From assembly GCA_036723735.1 (NCBI GenBank), contig DAIMGT010000075.1:1-18896 (forward strand): a stretch of 18,896 bases of DNA, read 5' to 3'. Origin of the DNA: UBA4656 sp002405525 (GTDB lineage: Bacteria > Pseudomonadota > Gammaproteobacteria > Xanthomonadales > Ahniellaceae). Numbering within the stretch: position 1 is the first letter of the stretch; each line of letters opens with the position of its first letter. The notes under the pieces were generated by a model that worked only from the letters and a program-made list of their open reading frames with translations, did no database searches and was not told the origin of the DNA. This document shows, piece after piece, positions 1 through 7,096 of this stretch. The translations under genes and the position numbers were made by a program.

Positions 1-602
1 TTGTTCTTGGTGCGCCGCTGCAGCACCTGGATGGTGCGGCGGATCTCCTCGTCGCGGCCGATCACCGGATCGACCTTGCCGTTCTCGGCGCGCGCGGTGA
101 GATCCACGCAGTACTTCTCCAGCGCCTGCCGCTGGTCTTCCGCGTTGGCGTCCGCCACCTTGTCGCCGCCGCGCACCTTCTCGATCGCCTGCTCGAGGCG
201 CGCCTTCTGCGCGCCGGCGGCCTTCAGCGCCTCGCCCGCCGCGCCCTTGTCCTCGAGGCAGGCCAGCACGAAGAGTTCGCTGGCGATGAAGGCATCGCCG
301 CGCTGCTGCGCGAGCTTGTCCGTGAGGTTCAGCAAGCGCGTGAGGTCGTTGGAGACGTTGAGGTTGCCCTCCTGCCCCTTCACCTTCGGCAGTTGGTCGA
401 GCACTTCGCCGAGCCGCGTGCGCAGGGCCGGGACGTTGACGCCGGCCTGCTGCAGCAGCGGGCGGGTCGAACCGCCCTGCTGGGCGAGCAGCGCCGCCAG
501 CACATGGGCCGGCGCGACCATGTTGTGGTCGCGCCCGACCGCCAGCGACTGGGCGTCGGCCAGCGCCTGCTGGAAGCGCGAGGTGAGTTTGTCCATGCGC
601 AT
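1..602 (-). CDS. clpB: ClpB disaggregase, N-terminal part (runs off the window)
   Basis: This is the first 200 residues of ClpB, the hexameric AAA+ chaperone that rescues aggregated proteins with DnaK in the cytoplasm. The protein begins MRMDKLTSRFQQALADAQSL, matching the start of the E. coli protein, and shows the double Clp-N repeat (about residues 1-145). The conserved DPVIGRDEEIRRTIQVLQRR stretch follows, just ahead of the first Walker A motif, which lies outside the window. I chose the ATG at 602 rather than 596 because the family starts MR-[LM]-D. A GGAG lies about 9 bases upstream. The reading frame is open to position 1 with no damage. It is divergent from the SLOG-SLATT gene and is preceded by a sigma-32-like promoter. 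Identification is firm; only the 3' part is missing. Confidence 0.95.
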   Translation of the reverse strand, partial: MRMDKLTSRFQQALADAQSLAVGRDHNMVAPAHVLAALLAQQGGSTRPLLQQAGVNVPALRTRLGEVLDQLPKVKGQEGNLNVSNDLTRLLNLTDKLAQQRGDAFIASELFVLACLEDKGAAGEALKAAGAQKARLEQAIEKVRGGDKVADANAEDQRQALEKYCVDLTARAENGKVDPVIGRDEEIRRTIQVLQRRTKN

Positions 603-650
603 GGGGAAGGACTCCGGAGGTGGGGGTGCGGCCTGGCCGCCTGGCTCCGG

Positions 651-677
651 TATGCGGGCGGTGAAGGCGGATTCAAG
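651..677 (-). promoter_or_regulatory. Heat-shock (sigma-32 type) promoter of clpB
   Basis: Read on the minus strand, CTTGAAT (677-671) is followed after about 13 bases by CCGCATA (657-651). The sigma-32 consensus is CTTGAAA, 13-15 bases, CCCCATnT. The predicted transcript would start near 644, giving a leader of about 42 bases before the clpB ATG. Sigma-32 control of clpB is well established in Proteobacteria, which supports the match. The call rests on sequence similarity only. Confidence 0.6.
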
Positions 678-709
678 AACGCAGCCGCCCGCCCCGGCGC
701 GGCGCCCGC

Positions 710-715
710 TACGCT
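710..715 (+). promoter_or_regulatory. Possible -10 element for a leaderless SLOG-SLATT transcript
   Basis: TACGCT lies exactly 6 bases before the ATG at 722, and no Shine-Dalgarno sequence is visible between 700 and 721. A start of transcription at or next to the A of ATG would give a leaderless mRNA. No good -35 hexamer is visible. This is an inference from spacing alone. Confidence 0.3.
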
Positions 716-721
716 TCGTCC

Positions 722-2436
722 ATGGCCACCCCGACCCCTTCACCGGCCGGCGCCCGCCTGATCGTCGGCGTCACCGCGCCCCGCGACCTCGCCCCCGGCC
801 TCGCGCCGCGGCTGGAGGCGGACGTGCGGGCTTGGCTGCGCCGCATGCAGACCGTGCATCCGGACCTGCCGCTGGTGGTGATGTCGGCACTGGCCGAGGG
901 CGGCGACCGGCTGGTGGCGCGCTGCGCGCTCGACCTCGGCATCCCGCTCATCGCCCCGCTGCCGATGACGCGCGCCGACTTCGAGTCCGACTTCGCGGAC
1001 GCCGCATCGCGCGCCGAGTTCTGCGCCCTGCTGGCGCGCGCCGAGGTGGTCGAACTCCCGCTCGTGCGCGGCGCCACCGCCGACGACGTGCGCCAGCCAG
1101 GCCCGCGCGCGACCGCCAGTACGCGCAGCACGGGGTCTACATGTCCTCGCACTGCCAGGTGCTGCTCGCGCTTTGGGACCGGCGCGCGGCGGCGGCCACC
1201 GGCGTTACCGCCGAGGTCGTGCACTACCACCTGCACGGCGAGATGCCGGGCCTGTCCGGCGAGGACGCCCCGCCCAACCTGCTGGCCGACGACGACAGCG
1301 ACCTCGTCTATCACATCGCCTGCCCGCGCAACCGGCCCGAAGGCGAGATCGACCGCCCGCTGCACGCGCGCTGGCTCACCCGCAACGGCGCCACGCCGGG
1401 CGAGGGCCCGATGCCGGAGGGCTACCGCCGCCTGTTCCACCATCTGGGCGAATTCAACGCGGATGCGCGCAAGTACGTAACCGAGATCGCCGCCGCCCCG
1501 CGCCGGCTGCTGCCCGACGATCCGGCGGTGCCGGTTCCACCGGCCGCGCGCACCATCGAGGCGATGTTCGCGCGCGCCGACTGGCTGGCGATCCACTTCC
1601 GCCAGCGCGTGCAGCGCAGCCTGCTGGTGATGCACGTGCTTGCGGTCGTCACCGGCCTGCTGCTGATGGTCTATTCCGAACTGCTGGCAGACCGCGCGCT
1701 GCTGGCCACGGTGCTGGCGCTGTTCGCCTTCGGCGTGGCGGTGGCCCGGGTCGGCCAGCGGCGCGAATGGCACCGGCGCTACCTCGACTACCGCGTGCTG
1801 GCCGAAGGCCTGCGCGTGCAGGCGTTCTGGGGCATCGCCGGCGTGCCGGCCGTGCACCGGGTGCGCTTCGCCTACGACTCCTTCCTGCAGAAGCAGGACG
1901 TGGAACTGGGCTGGATCCGCCACGTGATGCGCGGCGTGCACCTCGGTGGCGGCCCGGTCGGCAGCGACGCGGGCCTGGTCTGGGTGATCGAGCACTGGGT
2001 CGGCGATGGCGGCGCGACCGGCCAATGGGGCTACTACCGGCGCCGACGCCATGAACGCGAGTTGCGCCATCGCCACACCGAGGCAGTGGGCCGCATCAGC
2101 CTGGGAATCAGCCTTGCCGGCGCGGTGGCGCTGCTGCTCGCCGCGCCGCGCCTGGGCCCGCTGGCCAACTGGGTGTTGGTGCTGACCGCGGTCGCCGCCC
2201 TGTTCGCCGGCGTGCGCGAGGCATACTCGCACAAGCGCGCCGACAAGGAACTGATCAAGCAGTACCGCTTCATGGCGCGCGTCTTCGAGGGCGCCGCGCA
2301 GCGGCTGGCCGCCGCCACCACCGTGGATGCGCGCCGCCGCGTGCTGGAGGCCCTCGGCCAGGCCGCCCTGGAGGAGCACGCGGAGTGGATCCTCATGCAT
2401 CGCGAACGCCCGCTGGAGCACGGCCGGCTGGGCTGA
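722..2436 (+). pseudogene. SLOG-SLATT fusion protein, disrupted by one indel
   Basis: Two overlapping frames together make one protein of about 571 residues. The first part (722 to about 1105) reads like a SLOG/LOG-type Rossmann domain: RLIVGVTAPRDL, then SALAEGGDRLVARCALDLG and PLIAPLPMTRADFESDF. After the frame change it continues RDRQYAQHGVYMSSHCQVLLALWD, the rest of the same fold. The C-terminal half has two pairs of hydrophobic helices (about residues 300-343 and 458-500). After the first pair comes HRRYLDYRVLAEGLRVQAFW, typical of SLATT membrane modules. SLOG-SLATT fusions are known from comparative genomics of nucleotide-based conflict systems (Burroughs and colleagues), where SLATT is a predicted pore-forming effector. 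The frame break lies in a (CG)4 run at 1104-1111: one lost base or two added bases explains it. It could be true decay or a sequencing error. The next gene on the same strand encodes a TIR protein. Confidence 0.75.
1104..1111. other. Frame break in a CG dinucleotide run
   Basis: The run CGCGCGCG sits where the protein changes from frame 2 to frame 1. Removing one CG pair joins ...VRQPGP directly to RDRQYAQHG and restores a continuous domain; adding one base does so as well. Dinucleotide slippage or a GC-rich sequencing error are both possible. There is no slippery heptamer of the X-XXY-YYZ type. Confidence 0.65.
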
Positions 2437-2501
2437 CCCGCCGCCCTGCGCGCCACGTAAACGGGTAATCTCCGCGAAGTTGCGGCAGAGAGGCGGCAAC
2501 G

Positions 2502-4456
2502 ATGTCGATGGTGAAGGGCGACCGACGCCAGGACCGGCGCAAGAGCGTGTTCCTGAGCTACAGCCGCGCCGACCAGGCGCTGGCGCAGCGTCTGGCCGCA
2601 ACCCTGCAGCAGGCCGGGTTCGAGGTGTGGTGGGACACCCTGATCGAGGGCGGCGAGGCGTTCGCGAAATCGATCGAGGCGGCGCTCGAGGCCAGTGACG
2701 CGGTCATCGTGCTGTGGTCGAAGACCGCCGCCGCGTCCGACTGGGTGCTCGACGAGGCCGCCCGCGCGCGCGACCTGAAGAAACTGGTGCCGCTCGGCAT
2801 CGACGGCACGGACCCACCGTTGGGCTTCCGCCAGTACCAGGCGATCGACCTGCGCGGCTGGAGCGGCGATGCCGACGCGCCGGCGATCGCCGCGATCCGC
2901 CGCGCGGTGGCGGCGGCCGCGACCCGCGAGCCCCGCCCGCGCGGCGGGCCGACGTCGCTGCTCGCCGGGGCCGCGCCGCAGCGCGCGCGCCGCGCCTTGC
3001 TGGTCGGCGCGTCGCGCTGGCTGCGGCCGCCGGCGCGGGCCTGTTCGCCTGGCGCGGTCGCGGCGCCGCACCCGCGCCGGCGGCCGGCGCCAACAGCGTT
3101 GCGGTGCTGCCCTTCGACAACCTCAGCGGGGACCCCGCGCAGGCGTACTTTTCCGACGGACTGTCCGAGGAGGTGCGCGCCACGCTGGCGCGCAACCATG
3201 CGCTACGGGTGATGGCGCAGGCCTCGACCGGGCGCTTCCGGGACGCGGTCGCCGACGCGCGCGCCATCGCGCGCGAGCTCGGCGTCGCCTGGCTGCTCGA
3301 CGGCAGCGTGCGCCGCGCCGGCAACATCGTGCGCGTCACCGCCGACCTGGTCGACGGCGCGACCGGCGTCAGCGTCTGGTCGGATACGTTCGAGCGACCG
3401 CTCGACGACGTCTTCGCCGTGCAGGTCGGCATTGCGACCGCGGTCGCCACCGCCCTGGCCGCGACGGTGGCGGGGCCGGGCGACGCGCCCGATGCCGCCG
3501 GCGCGACGGCGCGCGGCGAGGCCTTCGACGCCTACCTGCGCGGCCGCGCGTTGTACGACCTGAGCGCCGACGAGGCCAGCGAGCGCGCCGCGCTGGCGCA
3601 GTTCGACGCCGCGATCGCGCTGGACCCGGGCTACGCCGCCGCGATCGCCGCGCGTGCCCGCTCGCTGACCGCGATCGCCAACCAGTACGGCAACGTGGGC
3701 AAGACGGCGGCCATGTACGACGCCGCGATCGCCGCCGCGCGGCGGGCGATCGAACTGGCCCCAGGCATCGCGGAGGCCCACTCCACGCTCGGCTTCACCC
3801 TGTTCCAGGGCAAGCTCGATGCGCGCGCTGCCCGCGCGCCGTTCGAGCGCTCTACAGCGCTGGGTGCGGGCGAATCCACCGTGCTGGCGCGCTTCGCCCA
3901 GTATGCCGCGCGCTGCGGGCGCGACGCGGACGCGACGGCGGCGATGCAGGCCGCGCTGCAGCGCGATCCGCTCAACCCGCTCGTCCACCGCGCCGCGGGT
4001 TCCATCGCCTACGCCGCACGACGCTTCGCCGAATCCATGGCGCCGCTGGAGCGCGCGCTTGCGATGAACCCCCGCCTGTCGCGCGCGCACGCCATGCGCG
4101 GCGACGCGCTGCTGCAGCTCGGGCGGATCGACGCGGCGCGCGCGGCCTACGCCGCCGAGCCGGCCGTCGACTTCCGGCTCACCGGGCTGGCGCTCGTCGC
4201 CCGGCGCACCGGCGATGCGGCGGGCGCAGACGCCGCGCTGGCGGACCTGGTCGCCGCCGAGGGCGACCGCGTGCTGTACCAGCAGGCGCAGATCCTGGCC
4301 GAGCTGAGCCGGATCGAGGCCGCGCTCGCCGCGCTGGAGAAGGCCCCCGGACTGGGCGATTCGGGCCTCGTCTACGCGCGTAACGATCCCTTCCTCGACC
4401 CGCTGCGCGGCCTGCCGCGGATGGCCGCGCTGCTGGCCGGAATCGGTTTCGACTGA
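2502..4456 (+). pseudogene. TIR - TM - TolB-like - TPR protein, disrupted by one indel
   Basis: Once one frame break is repaired, this encodes about 651 residues. Residues 14-125 are a TIR domain: it starts KSVFLSYSRAD and has EVWWD, AVIVLWS and DWVLDE. E85 occupies the place of the catalytic glutamate of TIR NADases (compare DWVHKE in SARM1). After the frame break near 3005-3015 comes a transmembrane segment (VALAAAAGAGLFAW). A TolB-N/FlgO-like domain follows (NSVAVLPFDNLSGD, ARELGVAWLLDGSVRR, about residues 195-320). TPR-type helices run to the C terminus (for example AIALDPGYAAAIAARARSL). A cytoplasmic TIR with a periplasmic TolB-TPR part is the likely topology. The start at 2502 has AGAGG 8 bases upstream. 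The gap from the SLOG-SLATT gene is 65 bases; a TAATCT at 2466-2471 could be a separate -10. Whether it acts in defence or envelope signalling cannot be told from sequence. Confidence 0.75.
3005..3015. other. Frame break before the transmembrane segment of the TIR protein
   Basis: The upstream frame reads RRALLVGA and then loses sense. The frame one base earlier reads VALAAAAGAGLFAWRGRG. One missing G near 3011, or two extra bases in GCGCG, would join them into a clean membrane helix. The rest of the downstream frame is fully open to the stop at 4456. Confidence 0.65.
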
Positions 4457-4475
4457 GGCAACCGGCCGACCGGGC

Positions 4476-4496
4476 CGCGGCGCGATGCGCGCCGCG
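4476..4496 (+). terminator. Hairpin after the TIR gene
   Basis: An 8-bp perfect stem, CGCGGCGC (4476-4483) with GCGCCGCG (4489-4496), has a 5-base loop and is followed by TTGT. It begins 20 bases after the TIR stop codon. The T-tract is poor, so termination may be weak. Confidence 0.4.
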
Positions 4497-4562
4497 TTGT
4501 CCTGCTAGTCTTCGCCGGCCACGGATGCTCGCCAACCCACCCAACCACCCGAGGGGAATCCC

Positions 4563-4865
4563 ATGAAGACCGCCCAGTTCGCCATCGCGATATTCGTCGC
4601 CGCCATCGGCCTCGCCGCCTGCGGCCCGAAGGAAGCCGCCGCCCCGGCGCCAGCCCCCGCACCGGCGCCCGCCGAGCCCGCGCCGGCCCCTGCCGCCGAG
4701 CCCGCACCTGCTCCGGCCACCGACGCCGCGACGCCGGCCGAGGGCCAGCCCGCCGCCGCTCCGGCCGAAGGTACGCCAGCCGCGCCCGCCGAGGGCGAGG
4801 GCACGACGGCGCAGGATGAAGACGCTCCGCACTCCGGCGGCGACAAGGTCAATCCGGGCAACTGA
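4563..4865 (+). CDS. Small Ala/Pro-rich lipoprotein
   Basis: The 100-residue product has a type II signal peptide, MKTAQFAIAIFVAAIGLAAC, with lipobox L-A-A-C, so cysteine 20 is the likely lipidated residue. The residue after it is G and no Asp-2 retention signal is present, which favours the outer membrane. The mature part is low complexity: A-P-A-P blocks, then AEG-rich blocks, and an acidic and glycine-rich end (TTAQDEDAPHSGGDKVNPGN). It resembles a flexible spacer more than an enzyme. GAGGGGA at 4551-4557 supports the ATG at 4563. It is on the same strand as the TIR gene but lies beyond a hairpin, so it is probably its own unit. I recognise no specific family. Short Ala/Pro-rich lipoproteins are common in this group of bacteria. 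Confidence 0.8.
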   Translation: MKTAQFAIAIFVAAIGLAACGPKEAAAPAPAPAPAPAEPAPAPAAEPAPAPATDAATPAEGQPAAAPAEGTPAAPAEGEGTTAQDEDAPHSGGDKVNPGN

Positions 4866-4892
4866 GCCCCCGGCGCGCCGTTCCCGGCTGAT

Positions 4893-4927
4893 CGGCCCCC
4901 TCTCTCCCGGCGCGGAAGAGGGGGCCG
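4893..4927. repeat. Long inverted repeat, possible REP-like element
   Basis: An 11-bp perfect stem, CGGCCCCCTCT (4893-4903) with AGAGGGGGCCG (4917-4927), encloses a 13-base loop. No T-tract follows, so it is not a classic intrinsic terminator. Its GGCCCCCTCT/AGAGGGGGCC arms look like a dispersed intergenic hairpin. Only one copy is seen in the window. Confidence 0.5.
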
Positions 4928-5026
4928 GGCCCGCAGGGTGCGGTCGATGGGCAGCGCGGCGCACGCCGCGCCGGTTCCGCGCACCGGCCGACCGCCGCGC
5001 GCCCGCGGCGCGGCGCAGGGCCTGTG

Positions 5027-5052
5027 AAAAACCCCCACAGCCCGTGGGTTTT
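5027..5052. terminator. Bidirectional intrinsic terminator
   Basis: CCCAC (5034-5038) pairs with GTGGG (5044-5048) around a 5-base loop. The arms are flanked by an A5 run (5027-5031) and a T4 run (5049-5052), so each strand has a stem followed by a T-tract. Two extra C bases make a small bulge. It lies between convergent genes, the place where a two-way terminator is expected. Confidence 0.55.
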
Positions 5053-5171
5053 CCCGCCGCAGTGCGGCGCAGGCCCGGACTGGACTCGCTCCCGCGAATC
5101 ATGCACTGGCGCGCAGGACCCGCGCGCGGGCCATCCACGGCCTGCCTGAGAAGCGGTTTCTTGAATGCGTG

Positions 5172-6623
5172 TCAGGGCAGCGCGTTCTTCTCGGGTGGCA
5201 GCTTCATCGCCTGCTCGATCCAGGCGATGTACTGGTCGATGCGCGTATAGCCGCCAGGCCGCCCGTCGCCGGCGCAGGTCTGCTTGCCCCACGACACCAC
5301 CCCCACCAGCACCGGCGGGCCGTCGGTCAGCACCACCGGGCCGCCGCTGTCGCCGCGGCAGGTCGAACGCGTGGGATGCGCGGCGCAGAACACGCGCCCA
5401 TGGATCTTGCGCGGGCCTTAACCCGGCCGCTGCTGGCACACCGGCGTGTCCATCAGGCGCAGGTCCACTCGCAGGAGCGCCGCGCTCGCCGCCAGCGTGT
5501 CCCCGCTGCCCAACGCCCCCCACCCGGTCACGGTCACCGGCGTACCGCCGGACAGCGGACGGCGATTGAGCGGGATCTCGCGGATCTTCGCCGGGTCACG
5601 CCGCTTCGGCGCGCCCTCCTCCGCGATCCGGATCAGTGCGATGTCATCGAAGTACATGTTGGGCGGCTTTTCCGGCGCAGGCAAGCCCTTGACCTTGTCG
5701 AGGTAGCGCGAGTGCCGGACGATGCGTTCGATCCGATAGGTGATGCCGTCGGCCCTGGAGATGTCGCTCGCACCGAGCCGCACCTTGAACCCGTAGTCGA
5801 CCAGTTGCTGGTCGATGCAGTGCGCGGCGGTCAGCACCCAGTCCCGGGCAATCAGCGCGCCGCCGCAGTAATGCGCGCGCTGCCAGGTCGGCTGCAGGTT
5901 CTTGGCGTCGGGCTGGATCTTCGGGTTGAAGATCTGCGCCTGCCACGGCACCGACAGCGCCGACACCGGTCGGCCGCCGTAGGCATACGGCGTGTCCTCG
6001 TCGCCATCGACTGCACGCGGCGCATCGGGGCGGGACGGCGCCGGCGCGCGCTCGGACCGCTGCCCGGCCGCGCGGGTCGAGTCGCCGCGTCCCGAGCCGG
6101 GCCCGGACTGCGACCGCGTGCCCTTCTTCAGCACCAGCATGCTGCCCCCGCCGACCGAGTCCTCGTCGGCGCCGGCGCCGGCGTCACCGTCGTCATCGTC
6201 CGCCTCGACCACCGCGGACACTGCCCACTCGACGTCCTCGCCCCAGCCGTCGTCATCGACCGGGATCGCGTCGTCTGCCGCGGCGGCGGAGTCGGACTCC
6301 TCGTACTCGCCGGCCCAGACTTCGTCGTCGCCAAAGTCGTTGCCCTCCTCGGCGTCGAGCTCATCGATGAACACGGCATCGGACCAGTCCTCGCCTCCGG
6401 ATTCCTCGCCTCCGGATTCCTCGCCCTCCTCGGAGAACGCGTCGGTCGCATCGTCGACGTCATCCTCTTCCGACTCGTCCGGAAACTCCTCGTCCTCGTC
6501 CTGCGCGACCGCCGCGCCGACGGGCTGCAACGCCCGCAGCGGCAACATGCCGCCACCCGCCGCCAGCAGCAGGGTCAGCAGCAGGGTGGGCAGCAACCCC
6601 GACTCCGTTCGCGCCTCGGCCAT
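5172..6623 (-). pseudogene. Secreted trypsin-like serine protease with premature stop
   Basis: The frame encodes 483 codons broken by a TAA at codon 402 (5420-5418). The N terminus has a hydrophobic export signal (LLPTLLLTLLLAAGGG). A very acidic region follows at about residues 41-160, then a basic/Ser/Pro linker. The S1 chymotrypsin-fold domain starts near residue 213 (AYGGRPVSALSVPWQAQIF). The catalytic residues are H268 in LTAAHC, D327 in DDIALIRI and S426 in CRGDSGGPVV. The stop falls between VCQQRPG and GPRKIHGRVFCAA, in the same frame; trypsins often have a tyrosine here, so TAC to TAA is the simplest change. The short product would lack the catalytic serine. The ATG at 6623 has GGGAGG 6 bases upstream. 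The acidic part may be an inhibitory or chaperone-like propeptide. Alternatives are a base-calling error or stop readthrough. Confidence 0.8.
6389..6418 (-). repeat. 15-bp tandem duplication in the acidic region of the protease
   Basis: The 15-base unit CCTCGCCTCCGGATT occurs twice in direct tandem, followed by a 7-base partial third copy. On the coding strand each unit gives E-E-S-G-G, so the protein carries EESGGEESGG. It is probably a recent slippage expansion that lengthens the acidic stretch without breaking the frame. Confidence 0.85.
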
Positions 6624-6981
6624 GGCATTGCCTCCCGTCGCCTCGCCCGTCGCGTCATTGGGCGCCCACGCCGGGCGATCGTCAAGGCCCGGTCCAGGCC
6701 GCGCCTGCAGGCCCGCACCCGCCACGGGCGAATCCACGCCAGCCCGGGCAGCACCCGCCGTTGCCGCCTCGGCAGTTCGATCGCAGGGGCGCGGCAAGCG
6801 CGGGTCCGCGCGCCGCGTCGTCGCGCTCGCGAACCGTCCGACGATGGTGGCGACCACACCCCCGTCCATCGCCGATGGGGAAGCCCCGGCGCACGGGGCT
6901 CGGGCGGACGCCCACCCCTCACCCTGACGCTCCGCCGCTGGAATCCCGGACCGACCTCGACGACACTCCTGGTCTGCGCGG

Positions 6982-7005
6982 CCGAGGCCTGCCGACCGGC
7001 CTCGG
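6982..7005. promoter_or_regulatory. Palindrome, possible enhancer-binding site
   Basis: CCGAGGCC (6982-6989) and GGCCTCGG (6998-7005) form a perfect 8-bp inverted repeat with an 8-base spacer. Its centre is about 83 bases upstream of the start predicted from the sigma-54-like site. Activators of sigma-54 promoters usually bind palindromes about 80-150 bases upstream. The role is inferred from position. Confidence 0.35.
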
Positions 7006-7050
7006 GCTGGGTCGCCCCAGCCACGGGGCGCGGCGCAACGGCCGATGCGC

Positions 7051-7066
7051 CGGAACGCATTTTGCA
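7051..7066 (+). promoter_or_regulatory. Sigma-54-like promoter of the diguanylate cyclase gene
   Basis: The site reads CGGAACGCATTTTGCA. It has GG at 7052-7053 and GC at 7064-7065 with 10 bases between, and matches the RpoN consensus TGGCACGnnnnTTGCA at all but two defined positions. Transcription would begin near 7077, leaving room for the GGGAGG at 7082-7087. No rival sigma-70 promoter was obvious. Confidence 0.45.
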
Positions 7067-7096
7067 GGACCTGCCCGGTCCGGGAGGCGAGCCCCC

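Larger units (their letters stand above)
4866..5171. other. 306-base gap between convergent genes
   Basis: This lies between the lipoprotein stop and the protease stop. It holds a long GC hairpin (4893-4927) and a bidirectional terminator-like element (5027-5052). A region with two further GC-rich stretches shows no credible coding frame on either strand. Confidence 0.6.
6624..7096. other. 473-base divergent regulatory region
   Basis: This separates the starts of the minus-strand protease and the plus-strand diguanylate cyclase. It holds an 8-bp palindrome (6982-7005), two 6-bp hairpins (about 6891-6910 and 7013-7029) and a sigma-54-like site (7051-7066). On the protease side, TTGACG at 6685-6680 is a possible -35, but the best -10 (CAATGA, 6660-6655) is poor and 19 bases away. 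Long frames that cross it are low-complexity Arg/Ala translations with no family likeness. Confidence 0.6.

Noticed and set aside
1085..1140. Programmed -1 ribosomal frameshift in the SLOG-SLATT gene
   Set aside because: No slippery heptamer or convincing downstream pseudoknot; the CG run points to an indel.
1..2436. One open plus-strand frame from 1 to 2436 read as an 811-residue protein
   Set aside because: Its first third is antisense to clpB and the clpB promoter region and is low-complexity; only the part after about 1111 is real and belongs to the SLOG-SLATT gene.
709..2601. Long minus-strand frame of 630 codons
   Set aside because: It is antisense to the SLOG-SLATT gene, His/Gln/Arg-rich, and shows no family motif; typical of shadows in GC-rich DNA.
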